Positions 18,258 to 27,573 of a stretch of DNA of 64,000 nt are shown here, piece by piece (the stretch's first letter is position 1; every line of letters begins with the position of its first letter). The position numbers and the translations under genes are program-made. The DNA lies in the NCBI GenBank assembly GCA_015232355.1, contig JADFZW010000017.1:1-64000 (forward strand). The letters run 5' to 3'. A model generated the notes under the pieces. The model saw nothing but the letters and a program-made list of their open reading frames with translations. It had not been told where the DNA came from and ran no database searches. The DNA comes from Oligoflexia bacterium (GTDB taxonomy: Bacteria; Bdellovibrionota; Bacteriovoracia; Bacteriovoracales; Bacteriovoracaceae).

Positions 18258-19463
18258 ATGGCCATCTTTTCCTATAAAGGTATTGATAGAAAGGGTAAGG
18301 AGGTAAAAGGCAACATAACTTCCGATAATCTTCTTATGGCCAAACAGAAGCTGACCTCTTCAGGTATCATGCTGGTAAATATTGAAGAAAAAAAATCCGC
18401 AGATACAAACAAAATCACTATCGGTTCAAAAGTTAATATTCAAGAGCTATCACTTATGACAAGGCAGCTGGCCACTCTTATCTCTGCAAAGATACCAATT
18501 GCAGAATCTTTGGCAGCACTTATCGATCAAGTTGATCACCCAACACTTAGAGTTGTACTCTCTGAGGTAAAACAAAAAATTAACGAAGGTTCATCACTTG
18601 CAAAGGCACTCTCAGATTATCCTAAAATCTTTGATAATATTTTTGTTAACATGGTGGAAGCTGGAGAGGCATCTGGTACCCTACACATTGTACTTATACG
18701 TTTGGCAGATTTTACAGAGGGACAATCACGTTTAAAAAATAGAATCATTGGGGCCATGTTATATCCTCTCATCATGATGTCTGTTGGCGGATTGATGATG
18801 ATATTTATATTTGTGGCCATCATTCCTAAAATTGCCAAGCTCTTCGTTTCCATGAAACAAAATCTTCCATGGCCAACAAAACTTTGCATTGGCATCTCAA
18901 ATTTTTTGCAAAATCATTGGCTTTTAAGCATTATCTTTTTAGTTCTTTGTTTCGTATCAATAAATTGGTATTTAAAGAGTGAAAATGGCAGAGATAATTG
19001 GCATCGAATTCAATTGAAGCTTCCCATACTTGGCGAAATAATAACTATGCTTAATGTAGGTCGCTTCTGCTCAACTTTGGCCACACTATTAAATTCTGGC
19101 GTTCCTATTCTTGTTTCCCTAAAGATCGTGAAAAATCTAATCTCTAATGTTCATATGCAACGAACAGTTGAAGAATCCAGAGCACAAGTCTCCGAAGGTG
19201 CCTCCCTAACAGGACCTTTAATAAGTTCTGGATTATTTCCTCCGCTTGTTACACATATGATTAAATTAGGTGAAAAATCAGGTGAACTAGAACCACTTCT
19301 TGAGATTGTGGCCAAAAATTACGAAGAACAGGTTAATACTAAGCTTAGCAGCTTGACCACCACTTTAGAACCGATCATGATCATACTTCTTGGTGCTGCA
19401 GTGGCATTTATTGTTCTCTCTGTGGTGATACCTATGATGAGTTTAACCTCTCTAAAACACTAG
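18258..19463 (+). CDS. gspF: Type II secretion system inner-membrane platform protein GspF
   Basis: Polytopic platform protein that couples GspE to the pseudopilus. The N-terminus MAIFSYKGIDRKGKEVKG is typical of GspF. Two homologous T2SF domains follow, each with the conserved LATLISAKIPIAESL / LATLLNSGVPILVSL helix, and membrane segments occur near residues 170-190, 220-240 and 375-395. At 401 aa it is of normal length. GAGAGG lies 7-10 nt before the ATG. It is 44 bp after murD and 136 bp before gspG. Confidence 0.93.
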   Translation: MAIFSYKGIDRKGKEVKGNITSDNLLMAKQKLTSSGIMLVNIEEKKSADTNKITIGSKVNIQELSLMTRQLATLISAKIPIAESLAALIDQVDHPTLRVVLSEVKQKINEGSSLAKALSDYPKIFDNIFVNMVEAGEASGTLHIVLIRLADFTEGQSRLKNRIIGAMLYPLIMMSVGGLMMIFIFVAIIPKIAKLFVSMKQNLPWPTKLCIGISNFLQNHWLLSIIFLVLCFVSINWYLKSENGRDNWHRIQLKLPILGEIITMLNVGRFCSTLATLLNSGVPILVSLKIVKNLISNVHMQRTVEESRAQVSEGASLTGPLISSGLFPPLVTHMIKLGEKSGELEPLLEIVAKNYEEQVNTKLSSLTTTLEPIMIILLGAAVAFIVLSVVIPMMSLTSLKH

Positions 19464-19599
19464 AATCACTCGGATGGAAAAAAATTTGGTAATTTTAATA
19501 AGAAATTAGTATATATTTTTAGATTAGAAGAAGAATTTTAAATAAAGAACTAGAAAAATATCTAGAAAATATCTAGAAAATATAAGGAGAAATAAAATT

Positions 19600-20160
19600 A
19601 TGTTTACTAAAATTTTTAAATCATCATTATCATCATCACCATTAAAAACTGCAAACGCAGGATTTAGTTTGATGGAAATTTTGATCGCACTTACTATTCT
19701 TGGAATAGCAGGAACATTTGCTGCCAGTATGACCTTTGAACGTCTACACGAGGGAAAAGTTCAATCCACAATTATTCAACTTCAAAACTTAAAAGCACGT
19801 CTGCAAGAGTACAGAAGACATTGTGGTATTTTCCCAACCTCAGAGCAAGGGTTAAATGCTCTGATAAGTAAACCAACTGCAGGACCAGATTGTAAACGTT
19901 ATGCTTCTGCTGGTTACATAGAGGGTGGTGAGGTTCCAAAGGATCCATGGGATAATGACTTTTTTTATGAATCAGATGGAAAATCATTTACCATAACTTC
20001 TTATGGTGATGATGGCGCTCCAGGTGGAGAAGATAAAGCAAAGGATTTTTCTATAAGTGATAAAGGTAATGCTGGAACTGCAGGCGCAAGCGGAGCAGGT
20101 GGAGCAGGTGGAACTTCACCATCACAACCAGCGGGACAACCTGCCAATGGCCCACAATAG
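19600..20160 (+). CDS. gspG: Type II secretion system major pseudopilin GspG
   Basis: Main subunit of the periplasmic pseudopilus. The prepilin peptidase site is NAG-FSLMEILIALTILG, with the +5 Glu after the cleaved Gly. The GspG-type core follows: SEQGLNALISKP, GGEVPKDPWDN and ITSYGDDGAPGGEDKAKD, which includes calcium-site acidic residues. A Gly/Ala/Ser-rich C-terminal extension of about 35 aa is unusual and parallels the low-complexity regions of this GspD. AAGGAG (19584-19589) lies 10 nt upstream of the ATG. No gspH-N genes follow. The gene converges with the enolase-like gene, 13 bp between stops. Confidence 0.93.
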   Translation: MFTKIFKSSLSSSPLKTANAGFSLMEILIALTILGIAGTFAASMTFERLHEGKVQSTIIQLQNLKARLQEYRRHCGIFPTSEQGLNALISKPTAGPDCKRYASAGYIEGGEVPKDPWDNDFFYESDGKSFTITSYGDDGAPGGEDKAKDFSISDKGNAGTAGASGAGGAGGTSPSQPAGQPANGPQ

Positions 20161-20173
20161 AATCACAATAGGA

Positions 20174-21685
20174 TCACAATAGGATCTTCACCTCATTTGG
20201 AAGACCTTTAAATCCAGCAATTATCGTCTTAATCTTCTTTTGTTTCATTAACTCTTCGGCCCTAATTAATGGATTGTAATTTTGTAAATTTCTTTCACCA
20301 TTTGGTGCTCCCGCCTTAAACCAAATTTTTCTGGTAACTGCTCCATAGATTAGAGGCATGTATGGTAGAAATTCCGAAGTACCTTCAGTTGAACGATGAG
20401 AGAAGAATGCTGTAAAACCACCCTTTTTAATATTTTTAATCGCTTCATCTAAACTTTTAACACCAAGAGAGTGTAGAGATGCTATAACATTTTTTAAATC
20501 TCCTCTGGCAATTAAAAACTCTTCAATAATTTTTGGATCGGCCAGGCCCAATACTACTTCAGATGCTAATCTAGTTTCAGTAAATGTTCCTGCTTGATTT
20601 AGTTTAATTAATACTGAGTTACCACAACGTTTATTTCGATCTGGAGATGCCAAGAATGGAATGATAAAACGAAGCTGAGTAACAGCGGCATCATCGATTA
20701 CAATCTGCACTCGATTACCATATTTTCCAGTCATCATTCTGTGTATTTCTGGATCTGATTCTGAACCAGGATCTTCCATAGTTACAAAATTAGGAGCACT
20801 GGAAACTACAGAGTAATTAAACTCAATTAACTCTTCTCTCGTCTTAACTCCTAATCCTGAAAAGCGCATATTATATTTATTTTCTTGTCGTAACTCTTCA
20901 GTCTTTTGTACTTCAGAAAAAGCATTATCTGTTCCAATAGCATAATCGCTTTGTTTTAGTCCTAATTGTTCAGCACACTCTTTAATTCTATTTAAACCTT
21001 CAAAATTATCTTTTACTGGAAATACAAATCCACGTTCCTTGGCAGTTCCAGTAGGAAGACCATCGCGCACTAAATTTTTTTCGAATTGTTTAAAGAATTT
21101 TGTTCCAGTCTTGAAAACATCTTTTACAGATTTTTCATTCATAGCAAAGAAAAACATCTCTTGAATATCTTGCTTCGTTCCTGGAACATGCTCACCACCA
21201 CAAACCATATTGAAAGCAATATTTGGCATATAGAAATTTTTAAGTCCACCTTTTGGTGTAAGTAGTTCCCATGCCTCATAACCAGAAGCTTTCAGCAGTG
21301 TTTGAAAGAATACAGTCGATGCTGCCAAACAAGCATTACCACCCCAAATCTTTTTATTGGGACCAGCACCTTTAACAAGTTTTAAATCAAACTCTGCGCA
21401 TGCCTTTAAGATATCTTCTGGTTTTCTAATTACAACTTTTTTAGGTAACAATGGAACAATATTTTTTTCTACCGATTTGATGGCCTTATCGTTATCAATA
21501 TAAATTGCCTCTGCCTCCCCATCACTTGTTCCCTTGGCAATACCATTCCTTTCAAGGATGGTATACGACTCTTTACCTCTCTGTACAAAGGCAGTCATTT
21601 CCCCTTCCAATGTGAAAGCAGCATAGGATGATAAAATCTCTCTTGCTTTGAGAGTGAATTTTGTTACAGTGGTTTCTTTCGCCAT
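20174..21685 (-). CDS. Divergent enolase-family protein
   Basis: The enolase signature is readable along the whole length. The N-terminus AREILSSYAAFTLEGE parallels AREILDSRGNPTVEVE. CGGEH (H166) and QDIQE (E176) parallel NGGEH/DIQEF. AKERGFVFP (E217) parallels GDEGGFAPN. Metal-ligand positions are D253 (TDNAFSE), E304 (MEDP) and D331 (IDDAAVT). The catalytic lysine is K361 (VLIKLNQAGTFTET); SHRS is at 429-432, and a substrate lysine K457 (KAGAP..ERN) is also kept. So the residues for 2-phosphoglycerate dehydration look conserved, although the flanking motifs have drifted and there is an insertion near 379-420. It is 503 aa against about 430 for bacterial enolases. GGAGG precedes the ATG. Whether this is the only enolase or a paralogue with another substrate is unknown. 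Confidence 0.75.
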   Translation of the reverse strand: MAKETTVTKFTLKAREILSSYAAFTLEGEMTAFVQRGKESYTILERNGIAKGTSDGEAEAIYIDNDKAIKSVEKNIVPLLPKKVVIRKPEDILKACAEFDLKLVKGAGPNKKIWGGNACLAASTVFFQTLLKASGYEAWELLTPKGGLKNFYMPNIAFNMVCGGEHVPGTKQDIQEMFFFAMNEKSVKDVFKTGTKFFKQFEKNLVRDGLPTGTAKERGFVFPVKDNFEGLNRIKECAEQLGLKQSDYAIGTDNAFSEVQKTEELRQENKYNMRFSGLGVKTREELIEFNYSVVSSAPNFVTMEDPGSESDPEIHRMMTGKYGNRVQIVIDDAAVTQLRFIIPFLASPDRNKRCGNSVLIKLNQAGTFTETRLASEVVLGLADPKIIEEFLIARGDLKNVIASLHSLGVKSLDEAIKNIKKGGFTAFFSHRSTEGTSEFLPYMPLIYGAVTRKIWFKAGAPNGERNLQNYNPLIRAEELMKQKKIKTIIAGFKGLPNEVKILL

Positions 21686-21791
21686 AAAATAACCTCCAAA
21701 AAATTAAAAATAAAGTAGAATAAAAGTAAATAATAAATATTAAATAATAAATATATATTTAATAAACTAAAACAAATAGGTCTTAAAAGAT

Positions 21792-23159
21792 ATGTTAATT
21801 AAAAAAAAATTTTTATTTTTGTTTTTTTTATTTTTATTTTTAATTTTAAGCAGCAACAGTAACAGTAGCAGCAACAGTGACAGAGATGTCGATAAGATGA
21901 ATGATGAAGATACTAGAGAAGATACTAGACCATCTTTGTCTATTAAAGATAAATTTGCTGTTTATAGAGATGCCGCTACCATCGTAGGAAAAAAGGCATT
22001 TGAAATAGAATTAAACTGGCGATATTTTGTGACTAGTGGACACTACAATTACACTGGTGATTTCATCTCGCTTACCAAAGACGAAACATATCGAGAAATG
22101 GATGGTGAAATAAATGGAAGGTATGGAGTAAGTAAAAATTTTGAAATCAGAAGTGGTTTTCTTTATCGCAATAATGCTTCTACTATAACTACATCCGCGG
22201 CCACAGCAAGCGATCCTGTCGCAGCTTCACAATTTCAAAATGATTATTCCATAGTAAAGGGATCAAACTCTGGCCCCGAATCGGGAATATTAGGATTTAA
22301 GTATGGATTCAATCAAAATAATGGTTGGAATTTTGGATTTGATATTTATGGACGGATGGCATTTTACGATAATATGGAACTAACAGCAGGTAGTAACCCA
22401 AAACTTGTGGAAAAAATTGCTCTAGGGGATAGTGGAAAAGAGATCTCTTTTGGATTTGATATTGGCAGCAGTTTTTTTAGCAAACGATTAGCATTATCTT
22501 CTGAGATATTCTATTCAATACCAAGTAGACTTAGTCGCGAGATACGCTATGATTTTGAAGCTGCTTTGATTCCTAAAAGCTTTGCAAATAACTTCGCACT
22601 GATTGCTGGAGTAAGGGGAATTAAATCACTTTCAACCGATGAATACTCTGGAACACCAGACTTAAAACCAAAGATCAATACCGGACCAAGTTACTTGTAT
22701 AATAGTGTAAACAGAGAATACACAGAACCTTTCGCTGGTTTTAATTGGAATTTTTCTAATTCATTACAAATTAAGTTTAGAGTAGGAAGAGTAATTAAAG
22801 GATATTCTACTGATCAAGGTAATGAGTATCTTTTTTCTTTGGTAATAAGAAGACCTGGTATTAGTGAGAGAGAAGAGAATATTAAAAGATTCAAAGAGTA
22901 TGATGTTGAAGCACAAGTAGTTAAGGTTTCTCCTCGTGGAAATTTTGTTGTTATTGATAAAGGTCTTACTCATGATATTGAAAAAGGAATGAAGATTGAT
23001 TTTTATAAGTTTGATTATTTAGGTGGAAATGCTTTAACAGCATCTGGTGTAGTTTATCAATCATATGCAGAGACATCGATAATAAAAATTACTACACTAT
23101 ACAAGAAAACAAATGTTGAAATCGGACAGATGGCCAGAGCAACACGCTTTAATAACTAA
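21792..23159 (+). CDS. Predicted outer-membrane beta-rich protein with C-terminal FlgT-like/SH3-like module
   Basis: A signal peptide (residues 1-22, Leu/Phe-rich) precedes a Ser/Asn linker. Residues about 60-365 contain alternating aromatic/polar strands (for example FEIELNWRYFVTSG, GRYGVSKNFEIRSGFLY), the pattern of an outer-membrane beta barrel. The last 80 residues (VEAQVVKVSPRGNFVVIDKG ... IKI) resemble the small beta module in which a residue is 'GLTHDIEKGM', as found at the C-terminus of FlgT-like proteins. No ribosome site is obvious. It is probably transcribed separately from the next gene. The ligand or role is not apparent. Confidence 0.55.
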   Translation: MLIKKKFLFLFFLFLFLILSSNSNSSSNSDRDVDKMNDEDTREDTRPSLSIKDKFAVYRDAATIVGKKAFEIELNWRYFVTSGHYNYTGDFISLTKDETYREMDGEINGRYGVSKNFEIRSGFLYRNNASTITTSAATASDPVAASQFQNDYSIVKGSNSGPESGILGFKYGFNQNNGWNFGFDIYGRMAFYDNMELTAGSNPKLVEKIALGDSGKEISFGFDIGSSFFSKRLALSSEIFYSIPSRLSREIRYDFEAALIPKSFANNFALIAGVRGIKSLSTDEYSGTPDLKPKINTGPSYLYNSVNREYTEPFAGFNWNFSNSLQIKFRVGRVIKGYSTDQGNEYLFSLVIRRPGISEREENIKRFKEYDVEAQVVKVSPRGNFVVIDKGLTHDIEKGMKIDFYKFDYLGGNALTASGVVYQSYAETSIIKITTLYKKTNVEIGQMARATRFNN

Positions 23160-23283
23160 CAAAAAAAGTACACTATATTTATATTTGATTATAAATTTTA
23201 ATTGATAAGAGATAGCAGACAAGTGATAATTAATAGTATTGATAATATTTTAAATAAAATAGAAGATTAAGGAACAAACAAGG

Positions 23284-24066
23284 ATGCGTGCAATGGAAAT
23301 AATGAGATTGGAAAGAAAGTCACATGCAAATCTTTTTTTACTATTTCTGATTTATTCTCTGTTATTTTTTATTTCAATTCCACAGAATGTTTATGCAAAA
23401 AGATTTGCCAATGAATACACTGAATTCGAATTACCACCTGGCTGGGAATGTGTTTTAGAGGGTTCAGAGTGGGTATGCCAAAGTGATAATGAGGCCCGCA
23501 AAAAGGAAGCAATTATAATTTTAGTAGCAAAGCTTAGAGGTGAGCAAGATACTCTTGATCAATATATGGCCTACCTTAAACAAACAAAAAGTTACAGTTT
23601 GCCAGGTGGAAAATCTCAAATATCAGAACCAAAATATTCAAAAGTTGTGGACATAAATGAACAACGTTGGGTTGATGCTCTTCACTTAGCATCTGAGGTT
23701 CCAGGATTTTATACTCGTTATTTGGCCACTACCAAAGAGGATTTGGGAGTTGCCGTAACTTTTTCAGTGGCAAAGGACAGCTACGATGCATATCAAGGAG
23801 TTTTCGATAAAGTTATCGCTTCACTTAGAGTTTTCCGTCAAAAACAAGTTAAACTACCTGGCTATGTAAAACGTGATGATGAAAATCTATTCGACTCTGC
23901 TGCATTACCAGATGCTGGTAATCAAAAAGAGAACTTTAATATAGATGGCAAGAAAGGTAAGAAGGGTGGAAAAGGTTCTGGCGGTGGAATGGATATGATG
24001 CTCATTCTAGCAGGATTGGCGGTTGCTGCCGGAGTATTTATATTTATGAAGAGAAAAAAGAAATAA
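23284..24066 (+). CDS. Secreted protein with GlyGly-CTERM-like C-terminal anchor
   Basis: 260 aa. The N-terminal signal sequence ends near VYA-KR. The middle (about residues 40-195) is a soluble domain I cannot name, beginning FELPPGWECVLEG. The C-terminus has a Lys/Gly-rich stretch, GKGSGGGMD, a hydrophobic helix (MLILAGLAVAAGVFIFM) and a final KRKKK. This tripartite tail (glycines, helix, basic end) is the layout of GlyGly-CTERM and related sorting tails, which in known systems are cut by rhombosortase after export by a T2SS. That link is inference. A plain C-terminal membrane anchor is the alternative. The ATG at 23293 has a slightly better spaced AAGG than the one at 23284. Confidence 0.6.
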   Translation: MRAMEIMRLERKSHANLFLLFLIYSLLFFISIPQNVYAKRFANEYTEFELPPGWECVLEGSEWVCQSDNEARKKEAIIILVAKLRGEQDTLDQYMAYLKQTKSYSLPGGKSQISEPKYSKVVDINEQRWVDALHLASEVPGFYTRYLATTKEDLGVAVTFSVAKDSYDAYQGVFDKVIASLRVFRQKQVKLPGYVKRDDENLFDSAALPDAGNQKENFNIDGKKGKKGGKGSGGGMDMMLILAGLAVAAGVFIFMKRKKK

Positions 24067-24170
24067 AAACATAACAAATCTTGCAATAAGAATCAAACTT
24101 TTATCAAGTTTTCAATATATCTATACTTAAGATCAATATAAAAGATTAAAATATTAAGGCAAAAAAAAAT

Positions 24171-24911
24171 ATGAAGGCAAAAAAAATCATTGCTCCACTA
24201 TTTATCATTCTTACAATTAGTGCAGGATTTATTTACCACAAAGTTGTAAATAAAGAGGGTTTTTATTATAGCGGCACTGTTGAAGCAACTAAAATTGATC
24301 TTTCATCAAGATTGCAATCTGTTGTTGAAAAAATTTATGTGGATGAAGGTGATGAGATTAAAGTTGGTTCTCCACTAGTAAAATTATCATGCGAAGATAT
24401 AATCGTGGCCCTTCGTCAAAGCAAACAAGATTTTGAGAGAGGAAAGAGATTGTTTAAAGAAAAATCTATACCTCAAGATCGTTTTGAACACCTGCAAACA
24501 TCACTAGATGATCTGACCATAAAAAATAGTTGGTGTGAGATAGCATCTCCTATTGGTGGTACCATTTTAAACAAATATAAAGAACCTGCCGAATATGTTT
24601 TTGCTGGAACAAAATTACTTACTGTGGCCAACTTAGACGAAGTGTGGGCCACCTTCTATCTTCCAGAAAAAACTATCTCCCAATTAAAATTAAAAACAGA
24701 AGTGCTATGCTACATTAGTGAACTTAATATGAAAGAGATAAAAGGGGTGATAAGAAAAATAAGTGAACAAGCGGAATTCACTCCGAAAAATGTTCAAACT
24801 AGAGAAGAAAGAACTCGTCTTCTCTACGGAGTTAAAATTTATTTTAACAATAAAGAGCGTATTTTAAAACCAGGAATGAATTTAGAGATAAAATTTCCAG
24901 AGCAAAACTAA
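24171..24911 (+). CDS. HlyD/YbhG-type membrane fusion protein of an ABC exporter
   Basis: Periplasmic adaptor. An N-terminal membrane anchor (about residues 4-24) precedes a lipoyl/barrel-sandwich half (SGTVEATKIDLSSRLQSVVEKIYVDEGDEI), a very short coiled coil, the second half (ASPIGGTIL), then a beta-barrel domain. At 246 aa it is shorter than YbhG (about 330 aa) because the hairpin is reduced. It heads a tightly spaced five-gene exporter run with two ATPases and two permeases. No TolC-like partner is encoded here. Confidence 0.85.
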   Translation: MKAKKIIAPLFIILTISAGFIYHKVVNKEGFYYSGTVEATKIDLSSRLQSVVEKIYVDEGDEIKVGSPLVKLSCEDIIVALRQSKQDFERGKRLFKEKSIPQDRFEHLQTSLDDLTIKNSWCEIASPIGGTILNKYKEPAEYVFAGTKLLTVANLDEVWATFYLPEKTISQLKLKTEVLCYISELNMKEIKGVIRKISEQAEFTPKNVQTREERTRLLYGVKIYFNNKERILKPGMNLEIKFPEQN

Positions 24912-24944
24912 CAAAACAAAACTAAACTAAACTAAACTAAAACA
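24904..24944. repeat. AAACT simple repeat between exporter genes
   Basis: The short spacer between the fusion-protein gene and the first ATPase gene consists largely of AACTA/AAACT repeats and lacks a ribosome site, so translation of the ATPase is probably weak or coupled. Confidence 0.6.
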
Positions 24945-25712
24945 ATGGCCACTATCAACAACATTTCTATTGAACTTAACAATGTTTCAAAATCCTTTGG
25001 AAATACTTCGGCCCTACGCAATTTTTCGATTAACTTTCATTCCTCTTCCATGCATGTAATTGTAGGCCCAGAAGGCGCAGGAAAGACAACACTCATGCGC
25101 ATTTTAGCAGGATTATTACCATCATATACAGGTGAAATAAAATATCACTACAACATCGACCAAACAACCACCACAACTACAACCACAACCATATTTAATG
25201 AAATCATCCGCACTGAAACTGCTTACATGTCAGAGAGGCAAAGTTTATATCCTGATCTCTCAATAAAAGAGCACTTGGAATTTTTTAGAGATTTATACAG
25301 TTTAAACAGTAATGATTATCAACAAAAATCTCAAGAACTGTTGGCAATTACTCGTTTAGATAAATTCGTCGATCGATCAGCGCAAAAGTTATCAGGAGGA
25401 ATGTATAAAAAATTGGGATTAATTTGTTCTCTCTTAAGGTCTCCTCAAATACTACTTTTAGATGAACCTACTAACGGAGTAGATCCTATTAGTCGACGCG
25501 AATTTTGGGAGCTGCTATACCATTTAAAGGAGAAAAAAATTTTAATTATAGTTACTACTTCTTACATGGACGAAGCAGAAAAGTGTTCTACCTCTCATCT
25601 TATGCAAGATGGAGAGTTGTTAGAGAGTGGAAATCCAAATGAATTATTAAATAAACATCAGATGACTGATTTTAATTCTTTGTTCATCAAGCTGACCAAA
25701 GGATTGAGCTAA
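24945..25712 (+). CDS. ABC transporter ATP-binding protein (first of pair)
   Basis: Cytoplasmic ATPase. Walker A is GPEGAGKTT (residues 41-49), the signature is LSGGM, and Walker B is ILLLDEPTNG, followed by the switch region with TTSYMDEAEKC. It resembles the N-terminal half of YbhF. A run of nine Thr codons near residue 75, encoded by an ACA/ACC simple repeat, interrupts the region between Walker A and the Q-loop. It lies 33 bp after the fusion protein gene, in a spacer made of AAACT repeats, with no clear ribosome site, and 2 bp before the second ATPase gene. Confidence 0.9.
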   Translation: MATINNISIELNNVSKSFGNTSALRNFSINFHSSSMHVIVGPEGAGKTTLMRILAGLLPSYTGEIKYHYNIDQTTTTTTTTTIFNEIIRTETAYMSERQSLYPDLSIKEHLEFFRDLYSLNSNDYQQKSQELLAITRLDKFVDRSAQKLSGGMYKKLGLICSLLRSPQILLLDEPTNGVDPISRREFWELLYHLKEKKILIIVTTSYMDEAEKCSTSHLMQDGELLESGNPNELLNKHQMTDFNSLFIKLTKGLS

Positions 25713-25714
25713 AA

Positions 25715-26470
25715 ATGATTGAAGTTAAAAATCTCTCAGTAAAATTTGCTGACTTTTATGCTGTTAAAAATATCTCCTTCACTATCTCTCCAAATGGACC
25801 TGAAATTTTTGGTCTTCTTGGGGCCAATGGTGCAGGAAAGACCACAACCATTAAAGTTTTATGCGGATTACTAACTCCAAGCGAAGGTGAAGTGATTATT
25901 GATGGCCATAATTTAAAAGATGAAGATGGAGCAAAACAATTTAAGACAATTGTTGGATACATGTCTCAAAAATTTACTCTCTATCACGATTTAACGGTGG
26001 AAGAAAATCTCTACTTTACCTCCTGTTTGAGAAAAATTCCCTCTAAAATATATCATCAAAGAAAAGAAGAACTTTTAAACTTCATCGGATTCAACAAACC
26101 TCTCAATACATTAGTTTCTAATTTACCCGGAGGTATTAAACAGCAAGTAGCTCTAGTAGCATCTATTTTACATAATCCTAAAATTATCTTCCTTGATGAA
26201 CCAACAGCAGGAGTAACTCCAATATATCGTGAAAAATTTTGGAACCTGATTAAAAATTTAGTCGCTAAAGGAAAAACTGTATTAGTCACCACTCACTATA
26301 TGGACGAAGCGGGTGAATGTCATCGAATATCGTTAATGCGTTCTGGAGAAATTATCGCTCTCAATACGCCTAGTGGTTTAAAAGAAGATGCATTCCCTGG
26401 CCACATAAAACCAGTAACTCTTGAAGATGTCTTTTTAAAATTGGTGGCCGAAGGATCCAAAGATGATTAG
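25715..26470 (+). CDS. ABC transporter ATP-binding protein (second of pair)
   Basis: Cytoplasmic ATPase with Walker A GANGAGKTTT (residues 36-45), signature LPGGIKQQVAL (the canonical Ser is replaced by Pro-Gly-Gly context), Walker B IIFLDEPTAG and a TTHYMDEAGEC switch region. It resembles the C-terminal half of YbhF, so the YbhF fusion of E. coli is here two separate genes. It overlaps the first permease gene by 8 bp (26463-26470), implying translational coupling. Confidence 0.9.
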   Translation: MIEVKNLSVKFADFYAVKNISFTISPNGPEIFGLLGANGAGKTTTIKVLCGLLTPSEGEVIIDGHNLKDEDGAKQFKTIVGYMSQKFTLYHDLTVEENLYFTSCLRKIPSKIYHQRKEELLNFIGFNKPLNTLVSNLPGGIKQQVALVASILHNPKIIFLDEPTAGVTPIYREKFWNLIKNLVAKGKTVLVTTHYMDEAGECHRISLMRSGEIIALNTPSGLKEDAFPGHIKPVTLEDVFLKLVAEGSKDD

Positions 26471-27557
26471 CTTTAATCGAATAAAAGCGATGACTAAAAA
26501 AGAAATACATCACATCACCAGAGATCCATTTACTCTTATTATGGCGCTAATTATACCTATGGTTTTAGTTATTATCTTTGGTTTTGCTATCGATTTTTAT
26601 GTTAAAAATATTAAGATGCAAATCATCGATCGTGATAATTCCCCTACCTCCAGAAAGATGATAACAACAATTAAAAATTCGAATCACTTTTTAGTTAATG
26701 TTTCTAAATCAATTGGTGATCCAGAAAGTTTGCTTAAGAGTGAGAGTAAAAAAGCAGTGATGATTATCGAAAAAGATCTTCATTCCCAATTGATAATGAA
26801 TCATTCAACAAACGTTCAAATTCTTATTGATGGGGCAGATAATAGTGCTGCCGGTTCCATGCTAAGCTACTTTAATGGCATCCTCTCTTCTCTTAATAAA
26901 AATAGTGGAAGCAACATAAACATTATCCCTAAATTCTTATTTAATCCAGAACTGAGAAGTATAGACTTTACTCTTCCTGGATTAATTGTTGTGGTTGTAG
27001 CGATTATCTCTATACTTTTAACCTCACTTACTATTGCTCGCGAATGGGAAAATGGTTCAATGGAATTACTACTTTCTACACCTGTAAAACCAATAGAAAT
27101 TATTTTAGGAAAAATAATTCCCTATCTCTTTATTGGACTTACTTCTGTAGCATTGATCTTTATTTCTTCTCAATTAATCTTTAAGGTACCTTTTCGTGGA
27201 AACATTCTACTATTTTTATGTGGATGTTTGCTTTTCATCTCTGCTTATCTGGCCCAGGGAGTTTTAATTTCAGTCACCACTAAAAAGCAGCAATTATCGA
27301 TGCAATTTGCAATCATAAGTGGATTACTTCCATCACTACTTTTATCGGGATTTATTTTTCCTATAGAAAATATGCCAAAATTTTTTCAATATTTTACGGC
27401 CATTCTTCCTGCTCGTTGGTTTATGGAAATAAGTAGAAATATCTTTCTTAAGGGAGCTGGAATTTTAGAGATGAAAACAGCATTTGCAGCACTTCTCATT
27501 CTTAATTTCATTTTAATATTGGCCGCTACCAAAAAGTTTAAAAGGAGTTTGGAGTAA
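26463..27557 (+). CDS. ABC-2 type exporter permease (YbhS/YbhR-like, first)
   Basis: 364 aa. One N-terminal membrane segment (about residues 24-44, LIMALIIPMVLVIIFGFAI), a large extracytoplasmic loop (about 45-170), then five membrane segments ending near the C-terminus. The REWENGSMELLLSTPVKP motif after the second segment is the conserved cytoplasmic coupling element of ABC-2 permeases. It forms a heterodimer candidate with the next gene. Substrate cannot be read from sequence; relatives export drugs or cations. Confidence 0.9.
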   Translation: MISFNRIKAMTKKEIHHITRDPFTLIMALIIPMVLVIIFGFAIDFYVKNIKMQIIDRDNSPTSRKMITTIKNSNHFLVNVSKSIGDPESLLKSESKKAVMIIEKDLHSQLIMNHSTNVQILIDGADNSAAGSMLSYFNGILSSLNKNSGSNINIIPKFLFNPELRSIDFTLPGLIVVVVAIISILLTSLTIAREWENGSMELLLSTPVKPIEIILGKIIPYLFIGLTSVALIFISSQLIFKVPFRGNILLFLCGCLLFISAYLAQGVLISVTTKKQQLSMQFAIISGLLPSLLLSGFIFPIENMPKFFQYFTAILPARWFMEISRNIFLKGAGILEMKTAFAALLILNFILILAATKKFKRSLE

Positions 27558-27573
27558 TGAGGGGAATCCTGAA

